Counted from the first letter of the stretch, positions 22,955 through 31,817 are shown. The stretch is DNA of 64,000 bases from Kribbella jejuensis (GCF_006715085.1 NZ_VFMM01000002.1:372001-436000); one strand, 5' to 3'. Numbers and translations are program-made. Notes: generated from the sequence alone by a model not told the origin.

Positions 22955-24696
22955 CAGTACTTGCGCTCCATCGGCTTGTAGCGGGTCTGCACGACCGGCT
23001 TGTAGTCCAGCCGGATGTTCACGGCGCCGTCGGCATCGACCTCGCGGTAGGCCATCGTGTGCCGCATGAAGTTGACGTCGTCGCGCTTGTCGTAGTCCTC
23101 GCGGAAGTGCCCGCCGCGGGACTCCTTACGTGCCAGCGCGCCCACCACCAGGACCTCGGCCAGGTCGATCAGGAAGCCCAGCTCGACGGCCTCGAGCAGG
23201 TCGGTGTTGAACCGCTTGCCCTTGTCCTGCACGGCGACGTTCGCATAGCGCAGCTTGAGCGCCTCGATGTCGGTGAGCGCCTGCTTCAGCGAGCCCTCGG
23301 TCCGGTACACCTGCGCGTTCAGGTCCATCGTCGCCTGCAGGTCGGACCGGATCGCGGCGATCCGCTCGTCACCGGTCGAGTTCCGCAGCCCTTCGACGAG
23401 GTCGACGACGTACGCCGCCGGGTCCTCGGGCAGCTCCTCGAACGACGCGGTCTCGGCGTACTCCGCCGCCGCGATCCCGGCCCGCCGGCCGAACACGTTG
23501 ATGTCCAGCAGCGAGTTCGTCCCCAGCCGGTTCGCGCCGTGGACGGACACGCAGGCGACCTCACCCGCGGCGTACAGGCCCGGGATCACGTCGTCGTTGT
23601 TGGCCAGGGCCTCGCCGCGGATGTTGGTCGGGATGCCGCCCATCGCGTAGTGCGCGGTCGGGAACACCGGGATCTGCTCGGTGTACGGCTCCACGCCCAG
23701 GTAGGTCCGCGCGAACTCGGTGATGTCCGGCAGCTTCGCGTCGATGTGCGCGGGCTCCAGGTGGGTCAGGTCGAGCATCACGTAGGCGCCGTCCGGACCG
23801 CAGCCGCGGCCCTCGCGGACCTCGTTCGCCATCGCGCGCGCGACCATGTCCCGCGGCGCCAGGTCCTTCACGGTCGGCGCGTACCGCTCCATGAAGCGTT
23901 CGTTGTCCTTGTTCCGCAGGATGCCGCCCTCGCCACGGGCCGCCTCCGACAGCAGTACGCCGAGACCCGCCAGGCCGGTCGGGTGGAACTGGAAGAACTC
24001 CATGTCCTCCAGCGGCAGGCCCTTGCGCCAGACGATGCCCATGCCGTCACCGGTCAGGGTGTGCGCGTTGGACGTGGTCCGGAACACCTTGCCGAAACCG
24101 CCGGACGCGAAGATCACCGACTTGGCGGAGAACACGTGCAGCTCGCCGGTGGCCAGCTCGTACGCGACCACGCCGCTCGCCTTGCCGTCGGTCATCAGCA
24201 GGTCGAGAACGTAGTACTCGTTGAAGAACTCGACGTTCTGCTTGATGCACTGCTGGTACAGCGTCTGCAGGATCATGTGACCGGTACGGTCGGCCGCGAA
24301 GCACGAACGCCGTACGACGGCCTCGCCGTGGTTGCGGGTGTGCCCACCGAAGAACCGCTGGTCGATCTTGCCCTCGGCGGTCCGGTTGAACGGCAGGCCC
24401 ATCTTCTCGAGGTCGAGAACCGCGTCGACGGCCTCCTTGCACATCACCTCGGCCGCGTCCTGGTCGACCAGGAAGTCACCACCCTTGACCGTGTCGAAGG
24501 TGTGCCACTCCCAGTTGTCCTCCTCGACGTTGGCCAGCGCGGCGCACATGCCGCCCTGGGCCGCGCCGGTGTGCGACCGGGTCGGGTAGAGCTTGGTCAG
24601 TACCGCGGTCCGGGTGCGCTTGCTCGACTCGAGCGCGGCGCGCATCCCGGCGCCGCCCGCGCCGACGATGATGACGTCGTACTGGTGCTGCTGCAT
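22954..24696 (-). CDS. sdhA: Succinate dehydrogenase flavoprotein subunit
   Basis: 580 residues, usual length. It oxidises succinate to fumarate. N-terminal FAD loop IIVGAGGAGMRAALE, covalent-FAD histidine H42 in TRSHTGAAQGG, substrate loop HPTGLAGLG, the GGIPTNIRGEAL segment and the C-terminal REDYDKRDD are all present. I prefer ATG 24696 to the TTG at 24699 because AAAGGAT is correctly spaced for the ATG. Nine bases separate it from the sdhD stop. Confidence 0.97.
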   Translation of the reverse strand: MQQHQYDVIIVGAGGAGMRAALESSKRTRTAVLTKLYPTRSHTGAAQGGMCAALANVEEDNWEWHTFDTVKGGDFLVDQDAAEVMCKEAVDAVLDLEKMGLPFNRTAEGKIDQRFFGGHTRNHGEAVVRRSCFAADRTGHMILQTLYQQCIKQNVEFFNEYYVLDLLMTDGKASGVVAYELATGELHVFSAKSVIFASGGFGKVFRTTSNAHTLTGDGMGIVWRKGLPLEDMEFFQFHPTGLAGLGVLLSEAARGEGGILRNKDNERFMERYAPTVKDLAPRDMVARAMANEVREGRGCGPDGAYVMLDLTHLEPAHIDAKLPDITEFARTYLGVEPYTEQIPVFPTAHYAMGGIPTNIRGEALANNDDVIPGLYAAGEVACVSVHGANRLGTNSLLDINVFGRRAGIAAAEYAETASFEELPEDPAAYVVDLVEGLRNSTGDERIAAIRSDLQATMDLNAQVYRTEGSLKQALTDIEALKLRYANVAVQDKGKRFNTDLLEAVELGFLIDLAEVLVVGALARKESRGGHFREDYDKRDDVNFMRHTMAYREVDADGAVNIRLDYKPVVQTRYKPMERKY

Positions 24697-24705
24697 CAAG
24701 ATCCT

Positions 24706-25134
24706 TTATTTGCAGACCGACAACGTGGAGTTGGGGTCGAGGCAGGGGTCGAAGGTGAAGATCACCAGGGTGCCGAGCACCACGATCACGATCGCGGCGG
24801 TGATCAGCAGGGCCTTGAGCCAGAACCGGGTCTGGTCCTTCTCGGCGTAGTCGTTGATGATCGTGCGCAGGCCGTTGGTGCCGTGCAGCATTGCCAGCCA
24901 CAGCATCAGCAGGTCCCAGACCTGCCAGAGCGGGTTGGCCCACTTGCCGGCCACGAAGCCGAAGTCCAGCGCGGTGATCCCGCCGCCGAGCATCAGGTTC
25001 ACGAACAGGTGGCCGAGCACCAGGATCACCAGGGCGAGCCCGGACAGCCGCATGAACAGCCAGCTGTACAGCTCGAAGTTGGTCCGGCCCAGCCGGCGGC
25101 CGGAGCTACTGCGGGGTGCGGCGATGTCGGTCAT
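24706..25134 (-). CDS. sdhD: Succinate dehydrogenase membrane anchor subunit D
   Basis: 142 residues, three membrane segments beginning FMRLSGLALVILVLGHLFVN, whose His would be a haem or quinone ligand, and HGTNGLRTIINDYAEKDQ after the second helix. It anchors SdhA/B to the membrane together with SdhC. One base separates it from sdhC. The N-terminal 20 residues are Ser/Arg-rich and soluble. Confidence 0.93.
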   Translation of the reverse strand: MTDIAAPRSSSGRRLGRTNFELYSWLFMRLSGLALVILVLGHLFVNLMLGGGITALDFGFVAGKWANPLWQVWDLLMLWLAMLHGTNGLRTIINDYAEKDQTRFWLKALLITAAIVIVVLGTLVIFTFDPCLDPNSTLSVCK

Positions 25135-25135
25135 C

Positions 25136-25513
25136 TCAGCCTCCGAAGACGTGCGAGAGGTGACGGATGACGAACGGCACGAACAGCACCACCCAGAGCA
25201 CCAGCACGCCGATCATCAGCTGCCGCTGGTAGCGCGGGCCCTTGGCCCAGAAGTCCACCAGGATCAGCCGGATGCCGTTGAACGCGTGGAACAGGATCGC
25301 GGCCACCAGGCCGACCTCGAGCAGGCCGACCACCGGGTTCTTGTAGGTGCCGATGACCTCGTTGTACGCGTGCGGGGAGACGCGGACCAGCGCGGTGTCC
25401 AGCACGTGCACCAGCAGGAAGAAGAAGATCCCGACACCGGTGATCCGGTGCGCGACCCATGACCACATACCCTCCCGGCCGCGGTAGAGCGTGCCGGCTG
25501 GTTTGCTGGGCAA
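25136..25513 (-). CDS. sdhC: Succinate dehydrogenase cytochrome b556 subunit
   Basis: About 125 residues. The core HRITGVGIFFFLLVHVLDTA (haem His in the second part), YNEVIGTYKNPVVGLLEVGL and HAFNGIRLILVDFWAKGPRY is highly typical of actinobacterial SdhC. I place the start at TTG 25513: GGAGG is 6 nt upstream and the product then begins with a short Lys/Pro lead into AGTLYRGREGMWSW, as in relatives. The frame stays open to 26155 but that extension is antisense to an MBL gene. First gene of the sdh operon. Confidence 0.93.
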   Translation of the reverse strand: MPSKPAGTLYRGREGMWSWVAHRITGVGIFFFLLVHVLDTALVRVSPHAYNEVIGTYKNPVVGLLEVGLVAAILFHAFNGIRLILVDFWAKGPRYQRQLMIGVLVLWVVLFVPFVIRHLSHVFGG

Positions 25514-25702
25514 ACCCGTCCTCCGATCGGACCCGAGAACCTGGCGAAATCCAGGTCGGTTCGATGCTAGTCCCGCCGTACCGGCCGAAATGTCCCGCCT
25601 GGTGTGAGATCCGTCGCGTCGGTGGCCCAGCGCCGTGACCGGCGAGTGGCCCTCGACGGCGTGCTTGACTTCAACTTCACTTGAGTTCGTTGACTGCTGG
25701 GC
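25514..25702. promoter_or_regulatory. Divergent promoter region of sdhC and the MBL-fold gene
   Basis: 189 bp without a gene. For sdhC the minus strand shows TAGCAT near 25565-25570 as a possible -10, and a small hairpin ACCTGG/CCAGGT (25539-25544 with 25551-25556) in the leader. Toward the MBL gene there is a tandem ACTTCA repeat near 25669-25680. None is strong enough to name a regulator. Confidence 0.35.
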
Positions 25703-25726
25703 ATGAGAGACGAGGGGAAGAACACG

Positions 25727-26536
25727 GTGAGTTTCTGGATCTGTGCGACCTGTGCCGTCGAGCACTCGGAGCAGGTCGAGGTGTGCGCGATCTGCAACGA
25801 CGAGCGGCAGTGGGTGCCGGCCGACGGGCAGCACTGGACCACGCTCGACGAGTTGGCCGGTACCGAGGTGACGATCGACGAGGTGGAGCCCGGCCTGTAC
25901 GGCATCCGCTCGAAGCCGCCGGTCGGGATCGGGCAGCAGTCGATGCTGTTGACAACCAACGAGGGCAACCTGCTCTGGGACCCGATCGGCTACCTGGACG
26001 ACGACGCCGTCGCCCGGGTCCGCGAACTCGGCGAGGTGGTCGCGATCATCGCCAGTCACCCGCACATGTACGGCGTCCAGGTCGAGTGGAGCCACCGGCT
26101 GGGAGACGTTCCTGTCTATGTCGCGGAGGCGGACAAGGAGTGGGTGGCCCGCCACGACCCGGTGATCCGCACCTGGTCCGGCGAACTCACGCCGCTACCC
26201 GGGGTGACCGTTCTGCAACCCGGCGGTCACTTCCCCGGCAGCGCGGTGGTCCACTGGGCGAACGGTGCCGACGGCAAGGGAGTGATCCTCTCCGGCGACA
26301 CCATCTTCGCCAACCCCGACCGCACCTCGGTCAGCTTCATGCGCAGCTACCCCAACCGCATCCCACTGTCCGGCGCGGTCGTCGACCGGGTAGCCCGCTC
26401 CCTCGACCCGTTCGAGTACGACCGCCTCTACAACAACTTCGGCGCCTCCATCCCCACCGACGCCAAAGCCGTCGTCCGCCGCTCCGCCGACCGCCACGCC
26501 GCCTGGGTCCGCGGCGACTACGACCACCTGACCTGA
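25727..26536 (+). CDS. MBL-fold protein with N-terminal zinc ribbon
   Basis: 269 residues from GTG 25727 (GAGGGG 9 nt upstream); ATG 25703 is an in-frame alternative. Cys6, Cys9, Cys20 and Cys23 (CxxC-x10-CxxC) form a small zinc ribbon. The rest matches the metallo-beta-lactamase fold, with SHPHMYG at the first metal motif, GGHFPGSAVVHW at the His motif and LSGDTIF at the Asp motif. The canonical HxHxDH is not complete: the Asp and second His are Tyr and Gly. Hydrolase activity is therefore uncertain; a structural or binding role is possible. Confidence 0.82.
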   Translation: MSFWICATCAVEHSEQVEVCAICNDERQWVPADGQHWTTLDELAGTEVTIDEVEPGLYGIRSKPPVGIGQQSMLLTTNEGNLLWDPIGYLDDDAVARVRELGEVVAIIASHPHMYGVQVEWSHRLGDVPVYVAEADKEWVARHDPVIRTWSGELTPLPGVTVLQPGGHFPGSAVVHWANGADGKGVILSGDTIFANPDRTSVSFMRSYPNRIPLSGAVVDRVARSLDPFEYDRLYNNFGASIPTDAKAVVRRSADRHAAWVRGDYDHLT

Positions 26537-26541
26537 GACGC

Positions 26542-26641
26542 GTACCGACCAACGGGTAGTGGTGCCACCAGCGGGTTGGGCGCACGCTCGGCGTTCAGCA
26601 CCGATGGGCGCTGAACGGGATCACTACCCGTCCTTCGGTAC
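26542..26641. repeat. Nested inverted repeat between convergent genes
   Basis: Outer arms 26542-26561 and 26622-26641 match at 17 of 20 positions (GTACCGA, 3 mismatches, ACGGGTAGTG). The 60-nt interior holds a second hairpin, CGTTCAGC (26592-26599) with GCTGAACG (26610-26617). It begins 6 nt after the MBL stop and ends 3 nt before the glycosyltransferase stop. Best read as a bidirectional terminator; a decayed miniature mobile element is the alternative. Confidence 0.7.
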
Positions 26642-26644
26642 AGC

Positions 26645-27844
26645 TCAGGCCGCGAGGCGGGTCTGGGCGAGGCGGTTGTGGAGGGCGAGCATGCGTTGGA
26701 CGCAGGTGTCCCAGGTGTAGAGCTCGGCTCGGCGGCGGGCTGCTTGGCGGCGGCCGGGGAGGTTTGTCAGGGCGAGGACGGCGTTGGCGAGGTCGGCGGG
26801 GTTTGCCGGGGCCCAGCGGGCGCAGGTTTCGTCGACGAGTTCGCGGGCGCCGCCGGTGTTGGCGGTGACGACCGGGGTGCCGGCCGCGAGGGCTTCGAGG
26901 ACGGCGAGGCCGAAGGTTTCGCCGGGGCAGACGGAGAGGGCGATGTCGGCTTCGGCGAGGTGTTTGGCGAGGGTACGGCGGCCGTCGACGTACCCGTGGA
27001 AGTGCACCGGCGCGTCTCCGGCGATCTCCAGCAGTTCGTCGAGGTGTGGGCCGGTGCCGTACACGTCCATCCGGAGGTCGACGCCGCGGCGGTGCAGTTC
27101 GGCAGCTGTGGCTACCGCGAGGTGCGGGCTCTTCTCCCGGGACAGGCGCCCGGCGTGGACGAGCTTCAGTACGCCGTCGTCCACAGGCTGACCAAGCGAA
27201 GGGTGGAACGTGTCCAGGTCGACCCCGAGCGGGATCCGTACGAGCGGTGTCGTCACCTCGTCGAACTCGGCCGCGGCGTAGCGCGACGTCACCACGACCG
27301 CGTCGTACGTCCGGCCGAGGATCTTGTACAGCGCAGACACCGTAGCGACCACGCCGAGTTGGCTGTACTTGACGCCGTCCGCACCCCACCGCTGCGTGAC
27401 CCCGCCGAGCATCCGGCCGGGACGCAGTACGTCGTTCCCGCCCAGCTGACCCGGCCGCGCCGCGCCGAGCGCGAGCATCGCGTCCAAACGCTCGTGGCTG
27501 AACAGGACGGTGCCGATGTCGTTGCGCCGGGCCCAGCGGGCGACCGGGAGCAGCGTCGACTTGTCGGAGATCTCGACCGTGGTCGGCCGGAACTTCTTCA
27601 GGATGTCGATCACGGTCCACGGGTTGGTGATGAGCCGGTACCCGCCGCTCACCTTCGGCGCCTTCACCCGGACGACCGTGCCGAGTTCGGTCTCGATCAC
27701 CACGTCCTTCTCCCCGGGCGTGATCACGATCCGCTCGGCACCGGCCTCGACGTACCCCTGCCCGACGTGTTCGATCGCGGTCCGCATCCCCCCGGACGTC
27801 GGCCCCACGAAGTTCGCGAGCTGGGCGATCCTCAGCCCATTCAT
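26645..27844 (-). CDS. GT4-family glycosyltransferase
   Basis: 399 residues, GT-B fold. N-terminal acceptor domain starts MNGLRIAQLANFVGPTSGG; the donor-binding half contains LVHAGRLSREKSPHLAVAT, YGTGPHLDELLEIAG and the E-x7-E motif in GETFGLAVLEALAAGTPVV. It probably transfers mannose or a related sugar to a lipid or glycan acceptor. ATG 27844 overlaps the stop of the preceding glycosyltransferase by 4 bp (ATGA); a far longer open frame upstream is antisense artefact. The pair may act in succession. Confidence 0.9.
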   Translation of the reverse strand: MNGLRIAQLANFVGPTSGGMRTAIEHVGQGYVEAGAERIVITPGEKDVVIETELGTVVRVKAPKVSGGYRLITNPWTVIDILKKFRPTTVEISDKSTLLPVARWARRNDIGTVLFSHERLDAMLALGAARPGQLGGNDVLRPGRMLGGVTQRWGADGVKYSQLGVVATVSALYKILGRTYDAVVVTSRYAAAEFDEVTTPLVRIPLGVDLDTFHPSLGQPVDDGVLKLVHAGRLSREKSPHLAVATAAELHRRGVDLRMDVYGTGPHLDELLEIAGDAPVHFHGYVDGRRTLAKHLAEADIALSVCPGETFGLAVLEALAAGTPVVTANTGGARELVDETCARWAPANPADLANAVLALTNLPGRRQAARRRAELYTWDTCVQRMLALHNRLAQTRLAA

Positions 27845-28983
27845 GCGACCCGCCGTACGGCCGCGGCGTCCCGGAGTACTTCGGCGTAGTGGCGGTCGAC
27901 CAAGTCGTCGACGACAGCCGCCCAGGTACGGGACTGGACCCGCTCCAGTCCGTTCGCGGCCATCCGACCGCGCGCCGTCGGGTGGTCGAGCAGCGTCCGT
28001 ACGGCGTCCCGCAGCGAACCGGGCTGCCCCGGTTCGAACAACAGGCCGTTCTCGCCCGGGTGGATCAGGTCGAGCGGACCGCCCGCGGCCGGGCCGACGG
28101 TGGCGACCCCGGATGCCTGCGCCTCTTGGATCGTCTGGCAGAACGTCTCGTGCTCGCCGGTGTGCACGAACACGTCCAGCCCGGCGAAGATCGACGCCAG
28201 GTCGGTGCCCCGGCGCATCCCCAGAAAGGTTGCCGTGGGCAACGCATTCTCCAGCGCGGCGCGGTCCGGGCCGTCGCCGACGATCACGATCCGGCAGTCC
28301 AGGTCGGTCAGCTCGGCGAGCCGCCGGACCTTCTTCTCCGCGGCGAGCCGGCCGACGTACCCGACGATCGGCTTCCCGTCGGGCGAGATCTCCCGGCGCC
28401 ACTCGGCGTCGCGGTGCGACGGGTCGAACAGGTCGAGGTTCACGCCACGGCCCCACCGGTACACCCGCGGTACGCCGCGCTGTACGAGCGCGTCGACGGC
28501 CGACGTCGACGGCGCCAGCGTGCGGTCCGCGCGGGAGTGGGTGCGGCTCACCCAGCGCCAGATGCCCCGGTCCGCGGCGGCGTACCAGGGGTACTGCCGG
28601 GCGAAGCCGGCGATGTCGGTCTGGAAGATCGCGACCGTCGGTACCCCGAGCCTGCGGGCCGCGCGCAGCCCGTACGCCCCGATGATGAACGGCGACGCGA
28701 GATGGACGAGGTCCGGACGGAAGTCGGCCATCGCGCGCTCGATCGACGGATCCGGCAGGCCGACCGGGTACTCCTTGTAGCCCGGCGTCCGGAAGCTGCG
28801 GGCACGCAGCACCGGTACGTCGGCGTAGCTGTCGGGGCCCGGCCCCGGGGCGATGATCAGCAGGTCGTGCCCGCGGGCGCGGAGCCGGTCGGCGACGTGC
28901 CGAGCCGTGTTCGCGACGCCGTTGATCTGCGGCAGGAAGGTCTCGGCCACCATCACGATTCGCACACTTCGAAGGTTCCGCAC
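27841..28983 (-). CDS. GT4-family mannosyltransferase, MgtA-like
   Basis: 380 residues, GT-B fold. It closely follows mycobacterial MgtA (GDP-mannose-dependent alpha-mannosyltransferase): VAETFLPQINGVANTARHV, AIFQTDIAGFA, HSRADRTLAPSTSAVDALV, RWGRGVNLDLFDP, VGYVGRLAAEKKV and GEHETFCQTIQEAQASG. It most likely adds mannose to a glycolipid at the cytoplasmic membrane. Start uncertain between GTG 28983 and GTG 28965; no clear SD for either. Coupled to the second glycosyltransferase downstream. Confidence 0.9.
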   Translation of the reverse strand: MRNLRSVRIVMVAETFLPQINGVANTARHVADRLRARGHDLLIIAPGPGPDSYADVPVLRARSFRTPGYKEYPVGLPDPSIERAMADFRPDLVHLASPFIIGAYGLRAARRLGVPTVAIFQTDIAGFARQYPWYAAADRGIWRWVSRTHSRADRTLAPSTSAVDALVQRGVPRVYRWGRGVNLDLFDPSHRDAEWRREISPDGKPIVGYVGRLAAEKKVRRLAELTDLDCRIVIVGDGPDRAALENALPTATFLGMRRGTDLASIFAGLDVFVHTGEHETFCQTIQEAQASGVATVGPAAGGPLDLIHPGENGLLFEPGQPGSLRDAVRTLLDHPTARGRMAANGLERVQSRTWAAVVDDLVDRHYAEVLRDAAAVRRVA

Positions 28984-29019
28984 CGCTCATGAACCCTGGG
29001 CGACGCTCTCGTGACACGG

Positions 29020-29038
29020 CGTCGATACCCTGTCGACG
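29020..29038 (-). promoter_or_regulatory. Palindrome upstream of the glycosyltransferase pair
   Basis: CGTCGA (29020-29025), 7-nt spacer, TCGACG (29033-29038), about 40 nt before the glycosyltransferase start. Could be an operator or the top of a hairpin; no regulator assigned. Confidence 0.3.
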
Positions 29039-29047
29039 GATCAAGGG

Positions 29048-29080
29048 CCGCCGGGTGGCCACTCGGTGACCACCCGGCGG
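29048..29080 (-). terminator. Terminator of the NMT1-type ABC operon
   Basis: Perfect 11-bp stem CCGCCGGGTGG (29048-29058) with CCACCCGGCGG (29070-29080), 11-nt loop, starting 9 nt past the solute-binding protein stop on the minus strand. It separates this operon from the glycosyltransferase genes. Confidence 0.75.
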
Positions 29081-29089
29081 ATGCTCGGG

Positions 29090-30157
29090 TCAGCTGAGCG
29101 GCTGCGCCGCCTGGACGAACTCGTTGGTGTAGGTCTTGCTGAGGTCGATCGACTTGCCCTTCACCTTCGGGTTGAAGGCGCCGAGCACAGCCAGGCAGGT
29201 CTTCGGCCCGTCGGCCGGCATGATGCCGGTCGGGTTGAAGATGCCCTTCTCGCTGGCCAGCGCGGCTGTGTACGCGGCCTTGCCGATCCCCGCGTAGTAG
29301 TCCGGCGGCATCATGTCGGCGATCTGCGCGGCGGTGTGCGTCTGGATCCACTTCAGCGTCGCGACGTACGCGTTCACGAGCTTCTGTACGACGTCCTTGT
29401 GCGCCTGCACCCAGCTGGTCTGCATGTACAGCGAGGTCGCCGGATACGTGCCGCCGAGCGACTTCTTCGCCCCGGCCGCGGTCCGCATGTCCTCGATGAC
29501 GTACGCCGTCTTGTCCTTGAGCAGCTTCGAGACGGTCGGTTCCGTGGTCATGCCGCAGTCGATCTGCTTGTGCTGCATGGCGGCGATGAACGTGTTGCCC
29601 GCCTGGACGCCGATCCGGGTGGTCTGCGACGGGTCGATGCCGTTCTGCGTACCGAGGTACTGGGTCAGGAAGTCGGTGGACGAGCCCACGTCGGTGATCC
29701 CGAGATGCCGGCCCTTCCAGTCCTTCGGGCTGTTCACGGTCCCCTTCAGGTCCGATCGGCACAGCTCGACCTCGCCCGGCACCTGCAGCATCGAGACGAC
29801 CGACTCGGCGCTCTGGTCCTGCGCCCGCAGCGCGATCGTGTGGTCGTAGAACCCGCCGGTGCCCTGGACCTTGCCTGCCATCATCTCGGTGGTCGCGTCG
29901 ACACCGGCGCCCTCGCCGATCAGGCTGACGTTCACGCCGGCCTTGTCGTAGTAGCCGAGCTGCTTGGCCAGCATGAACGGCAGGTAGATCTGCTTGTCCA
30001 GTCCACCGACCATGATCGTGACCTTCTCGCCACTGGCACTGCTGCTCGATCCGGCGACCACCTGCCCGGATCCGCCCTGCGCATTGTTGGCACAACCAGC
30101 GATCCCGAGGGTGACGGCGCACGCGATCGAGATGACCACCGCGGTACGTGTTCTCAT
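29090..30157 (-). CDS. ABC transporter substrate-binding lipoprotein, NMT1/SsuA/NrtA type
   Basis: 355 residues. Lipid-anchored binding protein: MRTRTAVVISIACAVTLGIAGC has a lipobox with the Cys at about residue 22. After a Ser/Gly linker comes VTIMVGGLDKQIYLPFMLAKQLGYY, the typical start of the NMT1/ABC-sulfonate domain, then LGITDVGSSTDFLTQYL. Substrates of this family include nitrate, sulfonates, thiamine precursors and small aromatics; none can be chosen. ATG 30157 with GGAG upstream; the open frame extends much farther but antisense to the permease. Third gene of ATPase-permease-binding protein. Confidence 0.9.
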   Translation of the reverse strand: MRTRTAVVISIACAVTLGIAGCANNAQGGSGQVVAGSSSSASGEKVTIMVGGLDKQIYLPFMLAKQLGYYDKAGVNVSLIGEGAGVDATTEMMAGKVQGTGGFYDHTIALRAQDQSAESVVSMLQVPGEVELCRSDLKGTVNSPKDWKGRHLGITDVGSSTDFLTQYLGTQNGIDPSQTTRIGVQAGNTFIAAMQHKQIDCGMTTEPTVSKLLKDKTAYVIEDMRTAAGAKKSLGGTYPATSLYMQTSWVQAHKDVVQKLVNAYVATLKWIQTHTAAQIADMMPPDYYAGIGKAAYTAALASEKGIFNPTGIMPADGPKTCLAVLGAFNPKVKGKSIDLSKTYTNEFVQAAQPLS

Positions 30158-30183
30158 GACTTTCTCCTTCTGTGATGGGTGGT

Positions 30184-31014
30184 TCAGACCGCGGCGAGGT
30201 CGGCGTCGCCGAGCTGCGCCGGGCGCCAGCGCAGCAGCCGCCGCTCCAGCCGGGTGATCAGGAATTCGGCCAGCAGCGCGACCACGGCCATCAGCACCAT
30301 GCAGGCGAGCACGCCGCTCTGGTTGAAGTTGCCTTGGGCCGTCTTGATCAGCATTCCGAGGCCGCGTTCGGCGCCGAGGAACTCGCCGACGATCGCGCCG
30401 ATGATCGCGAAGCCGAAGCTGACGTGCAGGCTGGCGAGGATCCAGGTGAAGGCCGACGGCAGCACGACCTGGCGGGTGACCTGCCAGCGGGACGCGCCGA
30501 GCAGCCGCGCGTTGGCGAGCAGGTTCCGGTCGACCTCGCGGGTGCCCTGGAAGGCGTTGAAGAACACGCCGAAGAAGACCAGCACGATCACCAGCAGCAC
30601 CTTCGAGGTGAGGCCGAGCCCGAACGCCACCAGGAACAGCGATCCGAGCACGATCCGCGGGATCGAGTTCATCACCTTGATGTACGGCGCCAGTACGTCG
30701 GACAGCAGCCGGCTGCGGCCGAGCGCGATACCGGCCACGACACCCGCGAGCACCCCGATGACGAAGCCGATCACGGCTTCCTCCATGGTGACGAAGATCT
30801 GCTCGCCGAGGCTGCCCTGCGCGGTGCCCTGGGTGATCCAGGTGACGATCTGCGACCACACCGCACTGGGCTGACCGAAGAAGAACGGGTCGATCAGCTT
30901 GGTCCGGGCGGCCAGTTCCCAGCCGCCGAGCCACAGCACCAGGACGCCGATCCGCAGCCCCAGGACCAGCCGGCGGCGCGGCGTCCAACCCCTCCGGGTG
31001 CTCCGGGGGCTCAT
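30184..31014 (-). CDS. ABC transporter permease, SsuC/TauC type
   Basis: 276 residues, about six membrane segments. The BPD_transp_1 domain shows NSIPRIVLGSLFLVAFGLGL and the EAA loop EVDRNLLANARLLGASRWQ. ATG 31014 overlaps the ATPase stop by 4 bp (ATGA). It forms the channel through which the substrate captured by the downstream binding protein is moved. Confidence 0.92.
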   Translation of the reverse strand: MSPRSTRRGWTPRRRLVLGLRIGVLVLWLGGWELAARTKLIDPFFFGQPSAVWSQIVTWITQGTAQGSLGEQIFVTMEEAVIGFVIGVLAGVVAGIALGRSRLLSDVLAPYIKVMNSIPRIVLGSLFLVAFGLGLTSKVLLVIVLVFFGVFFNAFQGTREVDRNLLANARLLGASRWQVTRQVVLPSAFTWILASLHVSFGFAIIGAIVGEFLGAERGLGMLIKTAQGNFNQSGVLACMVLMAVVALLAEFLITRLERRLLRWRPAQLGDADLAAV

Positions 31015-31817
31015 GCCGCCACCCCGATCGCGGTACTGCGGGCGTACGCCTCCGCGACCTCGGCGCGCAACGCCTCCCAGATGTGCCCGTACAGTGCGAC
31101 GAACTGCGGATCGAAGCGGATTTCCTGCACGACTCGCGGCCGCGGCAGGTCGATGGTGAACTCCGCCTTCACCGTGCCCGGTCCTGCCGTCAGTACGACG
31201 ACCTTGTCGGCGAGCGCGATCGCCTCTTCCAGGTCGTGCGTGACGAACACGACGGCAGGCTTCGTCTGGTCCCACAACGACAACAGTTCGGTCGACATGA
31301 TCGCGCGGGTCTGCACGTCGAGGGCGCTGAACGGCTCGTCCATCAACAGGATCCGGGGCTGGTTGATCAATGACTGCGCCAGCGCTACCCGCTTACGCAT
31401 CCCGCCGGACAGTTGGTGCGGGTACCGGTCCTCGAAGCCCGCCAGGCCGACCCGGCGAAGCCAGTCCCTGGCCTGCGTCCGGGCATCGGCCTTCGGCGTA
31501 CCGCGGAACAGCGGTCCCGCGGCGACGTTGTCCAGCACGCTCTTCCACGGGAACACCGCGTCCTGCTGGAAGACGAACCCGGTCGTCGGGGCGATACCGG
31601 TCACCGGGCGGCCGTCCACCAGGACCTCGCCCGCCGACGGTTGCTCCAGCCCCGACACCAGCGTCAGGGTGGTGGACTTGCCGCAGCCGGTCGGACCGAC
31701 GACCGCACAGAACTCGCCGTCCGCAACGGTCAGATCCAGGTCCTTGAGCGCGGTGTAGGTCCCGCCGTCGGCGGTGCGGAATCTCTTGGTCACCCCGCGT
31801 AGCTCGATGGCCGTCAT
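31011..31817 (-). CDS. ABC transporter ATP-binding protein, SsuB/TauB type
   Basis: 268 residues. Walker A VGPTGCGKST, signature LSGGMRKRVALAQSL, Walker B RILLMDEPFSALD and the switch His in FVTHDLEEAI. It drives the adjacent importer. First gene of its operon; the divergent sensor kinase starts 159 bp away on the other strand, which suggests joint control. Confidence 0.94.
   Translation of the reverse strand: MTAIELRGVTKRFRTADGGTYTALKDLDLTVADGEFCAVVGPTGCGKSTTLTLVSGLEQPSAGEVLVDGRPVTGIAPTTGFVFQQDAVFPWKSVLDNVAAGPLFRGTPKADARTQARDWLRRVGLAGFEDRYPHQLSGGMRKRVALAQSLINQPRILLMDEPFSALDVQTRAIMSTELLSLWDQTKPAVVFVTHDLEEAIALADKVVVLTAGPGTVKAEFTIDLPRPRVVQEIRFDPQFVALYGHIWEALRAEVAEAYARSTAIGVAA

Noticed and set aside
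23059..25170. A 703-codon plus-strand frame opposite sdhA/sdhD
   Set aside because: Arg/Val/Gly/His-rich complement of sdhA, a common GC-rich antisense artefact; sdhA is certain.
26645..29062. An 805-codon open frame on the minus strand
   Set aside because: Only its last 399 codons (from 27844) are the glycosyltransferase; the rest is out of frame with the MgtA-like gene and Arg/Pro-rich.
29090..30988. A 632-codon frame containing the NMT1-type binding protein
   Set aside because: The lipoprotein signal begins at 30157 after an SD; the upstream part is an antisense-like shadow of the permease frame.
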